From CAZMGV01 sp964621525 [NCBI: uncultured bacterium] (GTDB lineage Bacteria; JAGRBM01), in contig CAZUMS010000008.1 of assembly GCA_964621525.1 (NCBI GenBank), positions 1-64,000 on the forward strand: DNA of 64,000 nucleotides, read 5' to 3'. The notes beneath the pieces were generated by a model, which ran no database searches, was not told where the DNA came from, and saw only the letters and a list, made by a program, of their open reading frames with translations. Of the stretch, positions 1 to 8,963 are shown in pieces; the stretch's first letter is position 1; every line of letters starts with the position of its first letter. Position numbers and translations under genes: made by a program.

Positions 1-54
1 CCCCCCCCCCCCCCTTTTTTTTTTTAATGATACGGCGACCACCGAGATCTACAC
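1..54. other. Illumina P5 adapter plus homopolymer artefact at the contig end
   Basis: Positions 26-54 match the 29-base Illumina P5 flow-cell oligonucleotide, which begins AATGATACGGCGACCACCGA. It is preceded by 14 C and 11 T. Read on the other strand this is insert, P5 complement, poly-A, then poly-G, the expected pattern when a short fragment is read through its adapter on two-colour chemistry, where no signal is called as G. The next 8-10 bases (from 55) may be an index. This is not genomic sequence, and the gene starting near 65 is truncated by it. Confidence 0.97.
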
Positions 55-64
55 GCTCGAATTC

Positions 65-1114
65 GTGTCCCTGTCGGACTTTGCCATCATGGACCAGACG
101 GCGCTGGCCGCACTGCTTGAACTCAAGAATCTTCCGACCGATGCGCGCGTCACGCTCGACGGGCAGGTGCTCCAGCCGAAGGATGTCCATGAACTGAACG
201 CCGGAGGCCACCGGCTCGTGATCGAGCGGCTCGGCTACGAGAAGCTGGATCTCCAGTTCTCCGTGGGGCCGGGCCAGCGGATGATTATTCCGGTGGCACT
301 GGTGCCGCTCACTGAAACCGTGGCAATCGCGGCGGAGGTCCCGGTTCAGGAGGCCGCCGCGGACCCGGGGCTCCTGCCAAAGGTAGGACTGCTGCCCATG
401 GGCGGCGCGGGCGATCCGGTGCTGATGAACCGGTCGTTCGAGGCGGCCCGTTACGCGATGGAGCTGTCGACGAAGATCCGGTACGTCTCGCCGGAAAACG
501 TCGCCGGCGCGCTCGGCCTTTCCACCGACAAGCTCAGGGACGAGGTCCAGCGGTGCGTGACCTCGCTCTGCTCGGCCAAGGTGCTCGAGAAAGCGGGGCT
601 CGCCCGCTATGTGGAACTCCGGCTCCGCCGGTCGGGCAGCGACTGGGTTGTGAAGGCCACGCTCTATTCCGGCAACCAGGGTTCACGGGTCGATGACGTG
701 GAGGTCGTCTACGGCGGCTCGCGCGCCGATCTGCCGTGGATTTTCCACGACGCCGTCCGGCAGATCCTGGGCGAGGGCGATCCGCCGGGCATGACGCAGG
801 TGATCCTGAAGGGCGCCCCGGAAGGCGCCACGGTCCGGGTGAACGGGCTGGAGGCACCGGTGACGGCCGGAGCCGACGGAGCGCTTCGAACAGGTGACGT
901 GGCGTCGGGTGTCTGGATGGTCGCCGTCGCAAACCCGCAGGGAACCGTGATTCAGGAACGCAAGGCGTACCTGAGGCCGGGCCAGCCGTACGTTTTCGAT
1001 GTTGGACTGGGCGATCCGGCGGCGGCAGAGCCCGCCGAAGTCCGTCCGCACCGCGATCCGGCGCCCGAAGTCCCGGCGAAGAAGCCGGCCGTGCGGAACA
1101 AGACGAAAAAGTAG
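65..1114 (+). CDS. PEGA-type domain protein, 5' truncated
   Basis: The reading frame is open through the adapter join, so the GTG at 65 is only the first usable codon and the true N-terminus is probably missing. Residues about 22-80 look like a PEGA-type beta domain (VTLDGQVL, then AGGHRLVIERLGYEKLDL). A middle region of about 100-230 has no family I can name. A second PEGA-like segment follows (APEGATVRVNGLEAP to DVGLG, about 255-320). The tail is basic and rich in Pro, Ala and Lys. PEGA domains are usually extracytoplasmic in envelope proteins, but no signal peptide is visible here. It converges on the GST-like gene with one base between stops. The specific role is unknown. Confidence 0.75.
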   Translation: MSLSDFAIMDQTALAALLELKNLPTDARVTLDGQVLQPKDVHELNAGGHRLVIERLGYEKLDLQFSVGPGQRMIIPVALVPLTETVAIAAEVPVQEAAADPGLLPKVGLLPMGGAGDPVLMNRSFEAARYAMELSTKIRYVSPENVAGALGLSTDKLRDEVQRCVTSLCSAKVLEKAGLARYVELRLRRSGSDWVVKATLYSGNQGSRVDDVEVVYGGSRADLPWIFHDAVRQILGEGDPPGMTQVILKGAPEGATVRVNGLEAPVTAGADGALRTGDVASGVWMVAVANPQGTVIQERKAYLRPGQPYVFDVGLGDPAAAEPAEVRPHRDPAPEVPAKKPAVRNKTKK

Positions 1115-1115
1115 T

Positions 1116-1856
1116 TTACGGTTTCCGGTATTTCCCGTAGAGAAGGTCGCGCCACTCGACGAGGTCGGCGTAATCCTTCGCCAGCCGGTCGTGTGTCCAG
1201 GCGCGCCGCGTGCTGGGACCGATTTTCAGGAACCGGTCCGCCACGGGAACGAGCATCTGCACGATGACCGTCATGGCGATGTCGGCGTAGGTGAAGCGGC
1301 CGCCCACGAGATGCGCGCCGCCCTTGAGTCCTGCCCGGACCGCATCGAGCTGTTCCCGGACCCGCGCCTCGTTGTCCTGCAGCGAGCGGGCATCCAGCGA
1401 ATACTTGCGCACGAAATAGTTGACGCCTGAGCGCGCCACCGGGAGCATCGCGCCCTTGAGCGCGCCGGGGATGGCGGACGGCAGCGTTTCGAGGAGCGCG
1501 TCCGTATCCTGTGCGAGGCGGCTCGTGATAAGGGCCCGGCCCGCCTCACCCGCCATCTCGCTCCGTTCGTTCCAGTTCAGGATCTCGGGAAGATTCGGTT
1601 CGGGAAAAAGCCTCGGGCCGTGGCCGACGCTTTCCGCGTGGCGGGCGATGTCGAGGGAATCGGTGAAGATCGCGCCGCCATCGAAGAGCACCGGCACCGT
1701 CACCTTGCCCGTGAGCCGCCGGGTGCGGAGCCGGAGGGCCGGCACGCCGAGCATCGGCAGATAGGCTTCCTCCTCGTACCGGATCTTGTGGTGATCGAGC
1801 GCCCAGCGGGCCTTCTCCGACCAGGGCGAGTAGGGGAGAGCAAGCAGTTTCCGCAT
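1116..1856 (-). CDS. glutathione S-transferase-like protein
   Basis: The 246-residue protein has the two-domain GST layout. An N-terminal thioredoxin-like part carries YSPWSEKARWAL at 9-20, the usual site of the catalytic Ser/Cys. VTVPVLFDGG follows, with the expected cis-proline near 55, then FTDSLDIARH, corresponding to the glutathione-contacting acidic-Ser step. The C-terminal half is helical and contains the conserved FTYADIAMT helix cap. The length is slightly above the usual 200-230. The ATG start has a GGAGG ribosome site about 5 bases upstream. Substrate cannot be inferred; it may act in detoxification or as a non-catalytic member. The gene stands alone between unrelated neighbours. 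Confidence 0.85.
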   Translation of the reverse strand: MRKLLALPYSPWSEKARWALDHHKIRYEEEAYLPMLGVPALRLRTRRLTGKVTVPVLFDGGAIFTDSLDIARHAESVGHGPRLFPEPNLPEILNWNERSEMAGEAGRALITSRLAQDTDALLETLPSAIPGALKGAMLPVARSGVNYFVRKYSLDARSLQDNEARVREQLDAVRAGLKGGAHLVGGRFTYADIAMTVIVQMLVPVADRFLKIGPSTRRAWTHDRLAKDYADLVEWRDLLYGKYRKP

Positions 1857-1947
1857 CCATCCTCCGCAGGTGTCGGCGCGCGGATTTTCGCGCCGCCTGA
1901 CGGAAATGGGTTTGACCGGTCCCGCAGGGAAGGGGCAAGGCGCCCCT

Positions 1948-2340
1948 TCACCCTCCCTGCACGGTCTCGATGAGGACTTTCGCGTAGTCGACGAACTTGG
2001 GGAACTCCTTGGCCTTGAGGAACGCCTGTACCTGGGTGAGGGTCGCTTCCTCGACGGCGGCGGGGCGGTTCGAGAGCAGGACGAAGCGGCTGAGGTCGTC
2101 CTGCCGGGTTTTCGAGAGGAACTTCACGAGGGTGGACCACCCCTGGACGACCTTGCTCTGGAACAGCATGGAGTCGCTGGAGGCGATGACGGCGTACTTG
2201 CGCTGGCGGAGGTGGGCGGCGAACTCCTCGATGGAGACAACGGCGTCCACCGGTAGGCCGAGCGCGGTCTCGATCTTCCGGGCGTAGTCCAGCCGTTCTT
2301 CGAAGGTCGGGCTGTCGACGTAGATGATTCGGTAGCTCAC
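1948..2340 (-). CDS. small receiver-like protein of unknown function
   Basis: The protein has 130 residues and a GTG start with no clear Shine-Dalgarno sequence. It opens with a beta strand ending in an acidic residue (RIIYVDSP), followed by a helix (FEERLDYARKIETALG) and a second strand-helix unit. The pattern recalls a response-regulator receiver, but the paired N-terminal acidic residues are reduced to one Asp, and no clear phospho-acceptor Asp strand or C-terminal Lys is seen. A degenerate receiver or unrelated alpha/beta domain is possible. It is followed on the same strand, after 91 bases, by the GST-like gene. Confidence 0.65.
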   Translation of the reverse strand: MSYRIIYVDSPTFEERLDYARKIETALGLPVDAVVSIEEFAAHLRQRKYAVIASSDSMLFQSKVVQGWSTLVKFLSKTRQDDLSRFVLLSNRPAAVEEATLTQVQAFLKAKEFPKFVDYAKVLIETVQGG

Positions 2341-2504
2341 GAAGCTGTCAGTTGACCCTGCCTGTTCCCCAAACCCCGGTCCTCATTCGACCACAGGGCA
2401 GCCCCGCCTGTCCGTGACGGATATCATCATACCCGGAAAATTGAGGAGTTGCGCGTTTTTCCGCGAGCGGTTAGAGGCAGCCACGCCCCGGCAGGCGGGG
2501 CGGC

Positions 2505-2510
2505 GGAGGA
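2505..2510 (+). promoter_or_regulatory. Shine-Dalgarno that decides the pgk start
   Basis: GGAGGA ends 8 bases before the ATG at 2519. The longer in-frame reading from 2414 would add 35 residues that do not resemble phosphoglycerate kinase and has no ribosome site, so 2519 is preferred. Confidence 0.8.
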
Positions 2511-2518
2511 TATGCGGA

Positions 2519-3703
2519 ATGCTGAACGTGCGCCGGATCGACCAGACGGACCTCGGCGGAAAGCGCGTGCTCGTCAGGTGCGATTTCAACGTGCCCCTGA
2601 AAGACGGGCAGGTGGCCGAAGACACGAGGATCCGCGCCCACCTGAAAACCATTCAGTATCTTCTGGACCGGGGCTGCGCGGTCATCCTGATGAGCCATCT
2701 CGGCCGTCCCAAGGGCGGTCCCGAGCCGAAATATTCCCTCGCCCCCGTGGCCCCGGTGCTGTCGAAGCATCTCGGCCGTCCCGTGCACATGGCGCCGGAC
2801 TGCATCGGCCCGGAGACGGCGAAGCTCGCCGCGGCGCTGAAGCCCGGCGAGGTGCTGCTGCTCGAGAATCTCCGCTTCCACAAGGAAGAGGAAAAAAACG
2901 GCGAATCCTTCGCCCGCGCTCTCGCGGAGCTGGCCCCGGCCTATGTGAACGACGCCTTCGCGGCGAGCCACCGGGCGCACGCCTCGGTCACCGGCATCGT
3001 CCCGTTCGTGAAGGCTTCCTGCGCGGGATTCCTGCTGCTCTCGGAAGTGGAAACCTTCAACCGGTCGTTCGCGAATCCTGCACGCCCCCTCGCCATGGTG
3101 CTCGGCGGCGCGAAAGTTTCCAGCAAGATCGGGCTGATCCGCAACCTCCTGCCCAAGGTGGATCTCCTCCTGATCGGCGGAGCGATGGCGAACACCTTCA
3201 TCGCCGCCCGGGGGAATCCGGTCGGAAGGAGCCTCGAAGAACCGGAGTTCCACGGCGAAGCCCTGAATGTGCTCGCCGAGGCTGAAAAGGCCGGCAAGAA
3301 GATCCTGCTTCCCGTGGACGTCGTCTGCGCCACGTCGCCGGAGGCGGCGGCCTCGCGCAGGGCTTTCCCGGTGAACGCGATACCGGCCGACCAGATGGCG
3401 CTCGATATCGGCCCCGGGACGCTGGCGCTCTTCGGCGCCGAACTGGCGAAGGCGAAGACGATCGTCTGGAACGGTCCTGTCGGGCTTTTCGAAACCCCCG
3501 GCTTCGACGAGGGGACCAAGGGCATCGGCAAGGCCATCGTCAGCAACAGCGGCGCGTTCACGGTGGCGGGCGGCGGCGACACTGACGCCGCCCTCGAAGC
3601 CGCAGGCGTCAAGGCGAAATTCTCCCACGTCTCGACGGGCGGCGGGGCGTTCCTCGAACTGCTGGAAGGCCAGGAACTGCCGGCGATCAAGGCGCTGGGC
3701 TGA
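2519..3703 (+). CDS. pgk: phosphoglycerate kinase
   Basis: This glycolytic and gluconeogenic enzyme transfers phosphate between 1,3-bisphosphoglycerate and ADP. From the ATG at 2519 the protein has 394 residues, typical of bacteria. Signatures run in order: VRCDFNVPL (substrate-binding loop), LMSHLGRPKG, LLLENLRFHKEEE, DAFAASHRAHAS, AMVLGGAKVSSKI, LIGGAMANTF, VWNGPVGLFE and the C-terminal nucleotide loop AGGGDTDAAL with STGGGAFLE. All are intact. It is monocistronic here; gap and tpiA are not adjacent. Its 3' end overlaps the convergent membrane-protein gene by 17 bases. Confidence 0.98.
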   Translation: MLNVRRIDQTDLGGKRVLVRCDFNVPLKDGQVAEDTRIRAHLKTIQYLLDRGCAVILMSHLGRPKGGPEPKYSLAPVAPVLSKHLGRPVHMAPDCIGPETAKLAAALKPGEVLLLENLRFHKEEEKNGESFARALAELAPAYVNDAFAASHRAHASVTGIVPFVKASCAGFLLLSEVETFNRSFANPARPLAMVLGGAKVSSKIGLIRNLLPKVDLLLIGGAMANTFIAARGNPVGRSLEEPEFHGEALNVLAEAEKAGKKILLPVDVVCATSPEAAASRRAFPVNAIPADQMALDIGPGTLALFGAELAKAKTIVWNGPVGLFETPGFDEGTKGIGKAIVSNSGAFTVAGGGDTDAALEAAGVKAKFSHVSTGGGAFLELLEGQELPAIKALG

Positions 3704-5834
3704 CGGGCGTTCCGGCTGACGGTTCCGGCGGCCGAGGCAGAATCGCCCGGCCCGTGTCGGCGCCTTCGGCCCGGACTCTCACATCGGGCGGGATGTTCAC
3801 CCCTTTGGCTTCGAGCCGTTTGAACAGTTCGCGGGCTTTCGATTTCCGGCCCATGCGGATCAGCGCGAGCGGATAGACCTGGAGGCAGTTCAGGTCTCCG
3901 GGATCGGCATCGAGGCACTGGGACAGGAACCGGTCCGCGTTGTCCAGCTCTCCGAGCAGGAGCGACCGGCCCCCCAGCGCCGCGAGCGCAAAGGTCTGGC
4001 GGGGATTTTTCTCCACCGCTTCGAGCAGCAGTTTTTCACCCATCCGGGAGGTTTCGAGATCCCCCTGCTGAAGCAGGTATTCGCCGAGGAATGCCAGTGC
4101 ATCCGGCGAGCGGTCCGTGACGGCCAGAATTTCGTCGATAGCCATGAGGACTACCGGGGCGCCGTATGCTTTTGCTTGATCGCCAAGCAGAAGTGCGGCA
4201 TCGGCGGGGGAGTAATGCTGCTCCTCGTACCAGCGCCGGAGCGCCGCCCGGGCGCGCACCGGATCGCCCATGTCGCGCATCGACCGGGCTTCGTCGAAAT
4301 AGAGGCCGTCGATTTTCCCCTGGGGGCCTTTGACCGCCTCCATTTCCCGGCGTTTGGAACCGATGGCCTCCTTCCAGAGGCCGTCCGCTTCGTCGAACTG
4401 CCGTGAAGCGGTATAGATGCGGGCCGCCATCAGAAGGCCTGCCGGGTAGTCGGGGAGAATCCGGAGCGAGCGGTCGGCGAACTGGCGAGCGGCTTCAAGG
4501 TCGCCGTCTTCCGCCGCACAGCCCGCGAGATTCACGAGCACCATGATCGAGCGGGGCTGATGGCTGAGGTCGGCGGCAAACCGGCGGCACTGGTTCGCCC
4601 AGTCGGAGTTCCGCCTGAAAGTGAGCCAGCCGTAGGGGACGGCGACCATCACGGCGAGGGCGATGGGGAGCCACCGGCGGGCAGCGCCGTCGCGGATGCG
4701 GGCCGGAATCGTCTCCGCCAGCAGCCATCCGAGTCCCAGTGCAAGAAAAACGGCGGGCGCATACAGCAGCCGGTCACCGAAGATCGTCCCGATAGCGATC
4801 GGAAGGTTCGATACGGGAAAGAGCAGGGCGAGGGCTCCGGCCGGGGCGATCCAGAGGGGGTGGGGTTTTCGCCAGGCGAGAATGGCAAGAGGCAGGCAGG
4901 CGGCCAGCCCGGCAAGGCCGAGCAGGGCAGGGAGCGAGTTCACGGGGTGCATCGTGAAATCGCCGTAGCTGTAGAGAGAGACCAGCGGTACCGGCACGGC
5001 GAGCTTCCAGAGATAAAAGCCGAGGATCAGCGAGGCATTGGCCCAGCGGCCGACGGGCGGCAGATGGGCAAGCGGGTTCGCCGACAGGCTGGCGAGCCCG
5101 GCTGTCGCCACGAAACCGGTGCTGGCGGCTCGAAGCGCCAGAAAAAGCACGACAGCGCCGCACCAGGCGAGAGCGGCGAGCCGGGTCCGGGCTCTCGCTT
5201 CGCCGGACAGTCCCGGCATCAGATGACCCAGGGCGAGCACGGCACCGGCCGCACCGGCATACTGTTCCTTGGCCATGAGCGCACACAGCAGGCAGCCGGA
5301 CGAGGTGAGCAGGGAGAGGCGGCGGTTTTCGCTCGCCCGCGGTGCGAGCATGCAGAACGCCATCAGCATGAACAGCGTCGCGATCAGCTCCGACTGGGCG
5401 ACGGTCCAGTTGACAGGCTCGGTCGCCGCCGGATGTACGGCGAACACCCCGGCGGCAATACCTGCCGCCAGTGCGGGGAAACCCCACAAAAGGGCCGCTT
5501 CCAGCAGGACCAGTGCGTTTGCGGCGTGCAAGGCGGCGGAAACCCGCCGGTAACCGTTCGGCGATTCGCCGAAAAACGAATGCTGGACTGCAAGGGCACC
5601 GGTCGCCAGCGGTCTCCACTGGAGCGATCCGCTCATGTGGTCCCGGCTTACGGCGTCGGCCCAGGTTTCGGAGCTGCCGGGGATCGCCTTGAGTTCGTCG
5701 AAGTGGAGCTGTCCCCCCGTGCTGTTCGAATACAGCAGGAAAACGGCGGCGACGATCATCAGCCGGAGCGCGGCCAGCGGCAGGTAACTGGCCGAAGTCG
5801 CTGCTTCGCTGCTGTCCGGGGGCGCGGGTTCCAT
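3687..5834 (-). CDS. multi-pass membrane protein with C-terminal TPRs (TMTC/PMT-like)
   Basis: The protein has 715 residues. The N-terminal ~390 contain about ten hydrophobic segments. An early lumenal loop has acidic FDELKAIPGS and WRPLATGAL, then the HAANALVLLEAALLWGF and FAVHPAATEPVNWTVAQSEL motifs typical of TMTC-type, protein-mannosyltransferase-related membrane proteins. The C-terminal ~320 residues are TPR-like helical repeats (NLAGCAAEDGDLEAARQFAD, then AFLGEYLLQQGDLETS). Related proteins are putative O-glycosyltransferases using lipid-linked sugars; activity here is inferred. It is transcribed divergently from pilB, so pilin or surface-protein glycosylation is possible but untested. 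Confidence 0.85.
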   Translation of the reverse strand: MEPAPPDSSEAATSASYLPLAALRLMIVAAVFLLYSNSTGGQLHFDELKAIPGSSETWADAVSRDHMSGSLQWRPLATGALAVQHSFFGESPNGYRRVSAALHAANALVLLEAALLWGFPALAAGIAAGVFAVHPAATEPVNWTVAQSELIATLFMLMAFCMLAPRASENRRLSLLTSSGCLLCALMAKEQYAGAAGAVLALGHLMPGLSGEARARTRLAALAWCGAVVLFLALRAASTGFVATAGLASLSANPLAHLPPVGRWANASLILGFYLWKLAVPVPLVSLYSYGDFTMHPVNSLPALLGLAGLAACLPLAILAWRKPHPLWIAPAGALALLFPVSNLPIAIGTIFGDRLLYAPAVFLALGLGWLLAETIPARIRDGAARRWLPIALAVMVAVPYGWLTFRRNSDWANQCRRFAADLSHQPRSIMVLVNLAGCAAEDGDLEAARQFADRSLRILPDYPAGLLMAARIYTASRQFDEADGLWKEAIGSKRREMEAVKGPQGKIDGLYFDEARSMRDMGDPVRARAALRRWYEEQHYSPADAALLLGDQAKAYGAPVVLMAIDEILAVTDRSPDALAFLGEYLLQQGDLETSRMGEKLLLEAVEKNPRQTFALAALGGRSLLLGELDNADRFLSQCLDADPGDLNCLQVYPLALIRMGRKSKARELFKRLEAKGVNIPPDVRVRAEGADTGRAILPRPPEPSAGTPVSPAP

Positions 5835-5903
5835 GGGTCCGATGACTTGAGGATAGTTGTCCTGTCGGCCGGAAAGAAACGGAAATCCGGCGGGTTCCGC
5901 TAT

Positions 5904-5931
5904 TTGAATGTGAAATCCAGCCGACTAGAAT
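5904..5931 (+). promoter_or_regulatory. candidate sigma-70 promoter for pilB
   Basis: TTGAAT at 5904-5909 and TAGAAT at 5926-5931 are separated by 16 bases, in the 207-base divergent gap before pilB. They match 4 of 6 and 5 of 6 consensus positions. The implied start is near 5938, giving a ~100-base leader. Found by eye only. Confidence 0.45.
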
Positions 5932-6041
5932 CCACCGGCTCACTGGTACCGGTTCCCGTAGCGGAATACTGGCGCCGCCCGGCGGCCCTGATCCGTCGGG
6001 TCCGGTTTCCCGTCTCATGACAGAGAGGTTGAAAAGGGTCT

Positions 6042-7766
6042 ATGCCGCCTCCTCCCGCAGGAAAACTCGGCGAACTACTGGTTCGTGAAAAGCTGATCTC
6101 GCCGCTGCAGCTCCAGCAGGCCATGAACGAGGCCAAGAAGACGGGCCAGCGGCTCGGCTCGGCGCTTATTGCCACCGGCGCGGTAAAGGAAGAGGATCTG
6201 ACCGACTTCCTTTCCCGCCAGTACGGCGTCCCGACGATCAACCTCGCCGAGTTCGAGATCGACAAGGAAGTCATCGCCCTCATCCCCGAGAAACAGGCCC
6301 GCCAGCACAAGCTGATTCCGGTGAACCGGGCCGGTTCCACCCTGATCGTCGCCATGGTCGATCCGTCGAACATCCAGGCCGTGGACGATATCAAGTTCGT
6401 CACCGGGTACCAGCAGATCGAGGTTGTCGTTTCGACCGAGACCGCCATTCTGGGGGCGGTTGAAAAGTACTACGCACAGGCCCAGCAGATGCAGGAGACG
6501 AACCTCGAGGGCATGGACATGCCCGACCTTTCGGACATTGAAATGGGTTCCGACGAGGAAGACGTCAACCTGGACGAGCTGGCGAACAACTCGAACGACG
6601 CGCCGGTCGTGAAGCTGGTGAACTACATCCTGACCGAGGCGATCAAGCGCAAGTGTTCTGACATCCACATCGAGCCCTACGAGAAGGCCTACCGGGTCCG
6701 CTACCGGCAGGACGGCGATCTTCAGGAATTCATGAAGCCGCCGATGAAGCTGAAGAACGCCATCACCGCCCGAATCAAGGTCATGGCGAATCTCGACATC
6801 GCCGAACGCCGGCTCCCGCAGGACGGCCGCATCAAGATCAAGATGAAGGGCATCGGCGAGATGGACTACCGCGTGTCCATTCTTCCGACCCTGTTCGGCG
6901 AGAAGGTCTGCATGCGGCTTCTCGACAAGTCGAACCTTCAGCTTGACATGACGAAGCTCGGCTTCGACGAATACCAGCTCACCCAGTGGCGCGGAGGCAT
7001 CGAGCGCCCGAACGGCATGTGTCTCGTGACCGGCCCGACCGGCTCCGGCAAGACGACGACGCTGTACTCCGCCCTCTCGGAACTGAACTCCGAAGACGTG
7101 AACATCTCCACGGCCGAAGACCCGGTCGAATTCAACTTCTACGGCATCAACCAGTGCCAGATGAAGGAAGACATCGGCCTGAACTTCGCCGCCGGCCTGC
7201 GGTCGTTCCTCCGGCAGGATCCGGACATCATTCTCGTCGGCGAGATCCGCGACTTCGAAACGGCCGAAATCGCCATCAAGGCGGCCCTCACCGGCCACCT
7301 CGTGCTCTCGACACTGCACACCAACGACGCGCCGGCGACGGTCAGCCGCCTGCTGAACATGGGCGTGGAGCCCTTCCTCGTGGCGAGCGCCGTCAACGTC
7401 ATCCTGGCCCAGCGGCTCTGCAAGAAGGTCTGCCAGAACTGCAAGACCGAAGACACCGAAATCACGAAGAAGGCCCTCGTCGATTTCGGCGTTCCGGCGG
7501 ACGAGGTGGACGCCTTCGTGCCGTTCAAGGGCGCGGGCTGCGAGAAGTGCAACAACGGCGGCTTCAAGGGCCGCATCGCGATCTACGAGGTCATGCCGAT
7601 GTATCCGGACCTCAAGGAACTGATCCTGAACGGTGCCTCGGCGCTTGAGATCAAGAAGGAAGCGATCCGGCTCGGCATGTGGAGCATGCGCCATTCGGGC
7701 GTGGTCCAGATGCGAAAAGGGCTCACGACCATGGCCCAGGTGGCCCAGAACTCGAATCCGGACTGA
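6042..7766 (+). CDS. pilB: type IV pilus assembly ATPase PilB
   Basis: This is the extension ATPase of type IV pili (GspE/PulE family), acting at the cytoplasmic face of the inner membrane. The 574 residues show an N-terminal T2SSE_N domain (LLVREKLISPLQLQQAM), an acidic linker (DEEDVNLDELA), the GspE core, Walker A GPTGSGKTTT near 330, the Asp box AEDPVEF, Walker B ILVGEIRD, and the His box TLHTNDAPAT. Four cysteines (CKKVCQNC and CEKC, about 460-510) form the zinc motif typical of PilB. pilT lies 57 bases downstream. pilC, which often follows, is absent here. Confidence 0.96.
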   Translation: MPPPPAGKLGELLVREKLISPLQLQQAMNEAKKTGQRLGSALIATGAVKEEDLTDFLSRQYGVPTINLAEFEIDKEVIALIPEKQARQHKLIPVNRAGSTLIVAMVDPSNIQAVDDIKFVTGYQQIEVVVSTETAILGAVEKYYAQAQQMQETNLEGMDMPDLSDIEMGSDEEDVNLDELANNSNDAPVVKLVNYILTEAIKRKCSDIHIEPYEKAYRVRYRQDGDLQEFMKPPMKLKNAITARIKVMANLDIAERRLPQDGRIKIKMKGIGEMDYRVSILPTLFGEKVCMRLLDKSNLQLDMTKLGFDEYQLTQWRGGIERPNGMCLVTGPTGSGKTTTLYSALSELNSEDVNISTAEDPVEFNFYGINQCQMKEDIGLNFAAGLRSFLRQDPDIILVGEIRDFETAEIAIKAALTGHLVLSTLHTNDAPATVSRLLNMGVEPFLVASAVNVILAQRLCKKVCQNCKTEDTEITKKALVDFGVPADEVDAFVPFKGAGCEKCNNGGFKGRIAIYEVMPMYPDLKELILNGASALEIKKEAIRLGMWSMRHSGVVQMRKGLTTMAQVAQNSNPD

Positions 7767-7823
7767 TCCGTCCGGGGTTTTCCGGGACCGTACAGGACAG
7801 GAGCGAGGGGAGAACAGGCATAA

Positions 7824-8930
7824 ATGTCAGGACTGAACCTGCACCAGCTGCTCAAGGTAATGATCGACAAGGGAGGCTCGGACCTCCACGTCTCGACCAA
7901 CTCGCCGCCTCAGATCCGTATCGACGGCGACCTGACGCCGCTCAAGACCCCGCCGCTCACTCCGGCGGACACCAAGCAGCTCGCCTACTCGATCCTCACC
8001 GAGGCGCAGAAGCATTCCTTCGAAGAGAATAACGAGCTGGACCTCTCCTTCGGCGTGAAGGGGCTCGCCCGTTTTCGCGCCAACGTGTTCATGCAGCGCG
8101 GCGCGGTCGCGGCGGTCTACCGGGCCATTCCGTTCAAGATCATGTCGTTCGAGGAGCTGGGTCTTCCGGCCGTGGTCGCGAGCATGGCGGAGAAACCCCG
8201 CGGCCTGATCCTCGTGACGGGACCGACGGGCTCCGGGAAGTCCACGACCCTCGCCACGATCATCGACAAGATCAACACCGAGCAGGCCGCGCACATCATG
8301 ACGATTGAGGATCCCATCGAGTTCCTCCATCCGCACAAGCGCTCGCTCGTGAACCAGCGTGAGGTTCACGCCGACACCAAGAGCTTCAAGACGGCGCTCA
8401 AGTACATCCTCCGGCAGGACCCTGACTGCGTGCTGATCGGCGAAATGCGCGACCTCGAGACGGTCGAGGCCGCGCTCACGATCTCCGAGACGGGCCACCT
8501 GGCGTTCGGCACGTTGCACACGAACTCCTGCGCCCAGACGATCAACCGCATTCTCGACGTGTTCCCCGCCTATCAGCAGCCGCAGGTGCGCGCCCAGCTT
8601 TCGTTCGTGCTCGAAGGGGTCATGTCCCAGTCGCTGCTCCAGAAGGCGACGGGCAAGGGCCGTGTCATGTCCATGGAGATCATGGTCCCGAACAGTGCCA
8701 TCCGGAACCTGATCCGTGAGGACAAGATCCACCAGATATACTCGCAGATGCAGGTCGGCCAGAAGAAATACGGCATGACGACGATGAACCAGTCGCTGTT
8801 CAACCTGTTCCAGAAGCGGCTTATCAACATCGAGGAGTGTTTCTCCCGTACGTCGGACCCGGAAGAACTCCGGACGATGTTCCAGCGCGCGAACCTCCTG
8901 CCGCCGCAGTACATGAACCTCGAGACCTGA
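7824..8930 (+). CDS. pilT: type IV pilus retraction ATPase PilT
   Basis: PilT is a hexameric ATPase that depolymerises pilin during pilus retraction (twitching, DNA uptake). The 368 residues match the family: N-terminal PAS-like part with GGSDLHVSTNSPPQIRIDG, Walker A GPTGSGKSTT near 130-138, Asp box IEDPIEFLHPHKRSLVNQRE, Walker B CVLIGEMRDLET, His box TLHTNSC, and the retraction-specific AIRNLIRE motif. Unlike PilB it lacks the tetracysteine zinc site. It probably shares a transcript with pilB. The presence of both extension and retraction ATPases suggests dynamic pili. Confidence 0.97.
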   Translation: MSGLNLHQLLKVMIDKGGSDLHVSTNSPPQIRIDGDLTPLKTPPLTPADTKQLAYSILTEAQKHSFEENNELDLSFGVKGLARFRANVFMQRGAVAAVYRAIPFKIMSFEELGLPAVVASMAEKPRGLILVTGPTGSGKSTTLATIIDKINTEQAAHIMTIEDPIEFLHPHKRSLVNQREVHADTKSFKTALKYILRQDPDCVLIGEMRDLETVEAALTISETGHLAFGTLHTNSCAQTINRILDVFPAYQQPQVRAQLSFVLEGVMSQSLLQKATGKGRVMSMEIMVPNSAIRNLIREDKIHQIYSQMQVGQKKYGMTTMNQSLFNLFQKRLINIEECFSRTSDPEELRTMFQRANLLPPQYMNLET

Positions 8931-8963
8931 CGCGCCCTGCGGGCTGCTGCGGAGATTTGCCGG

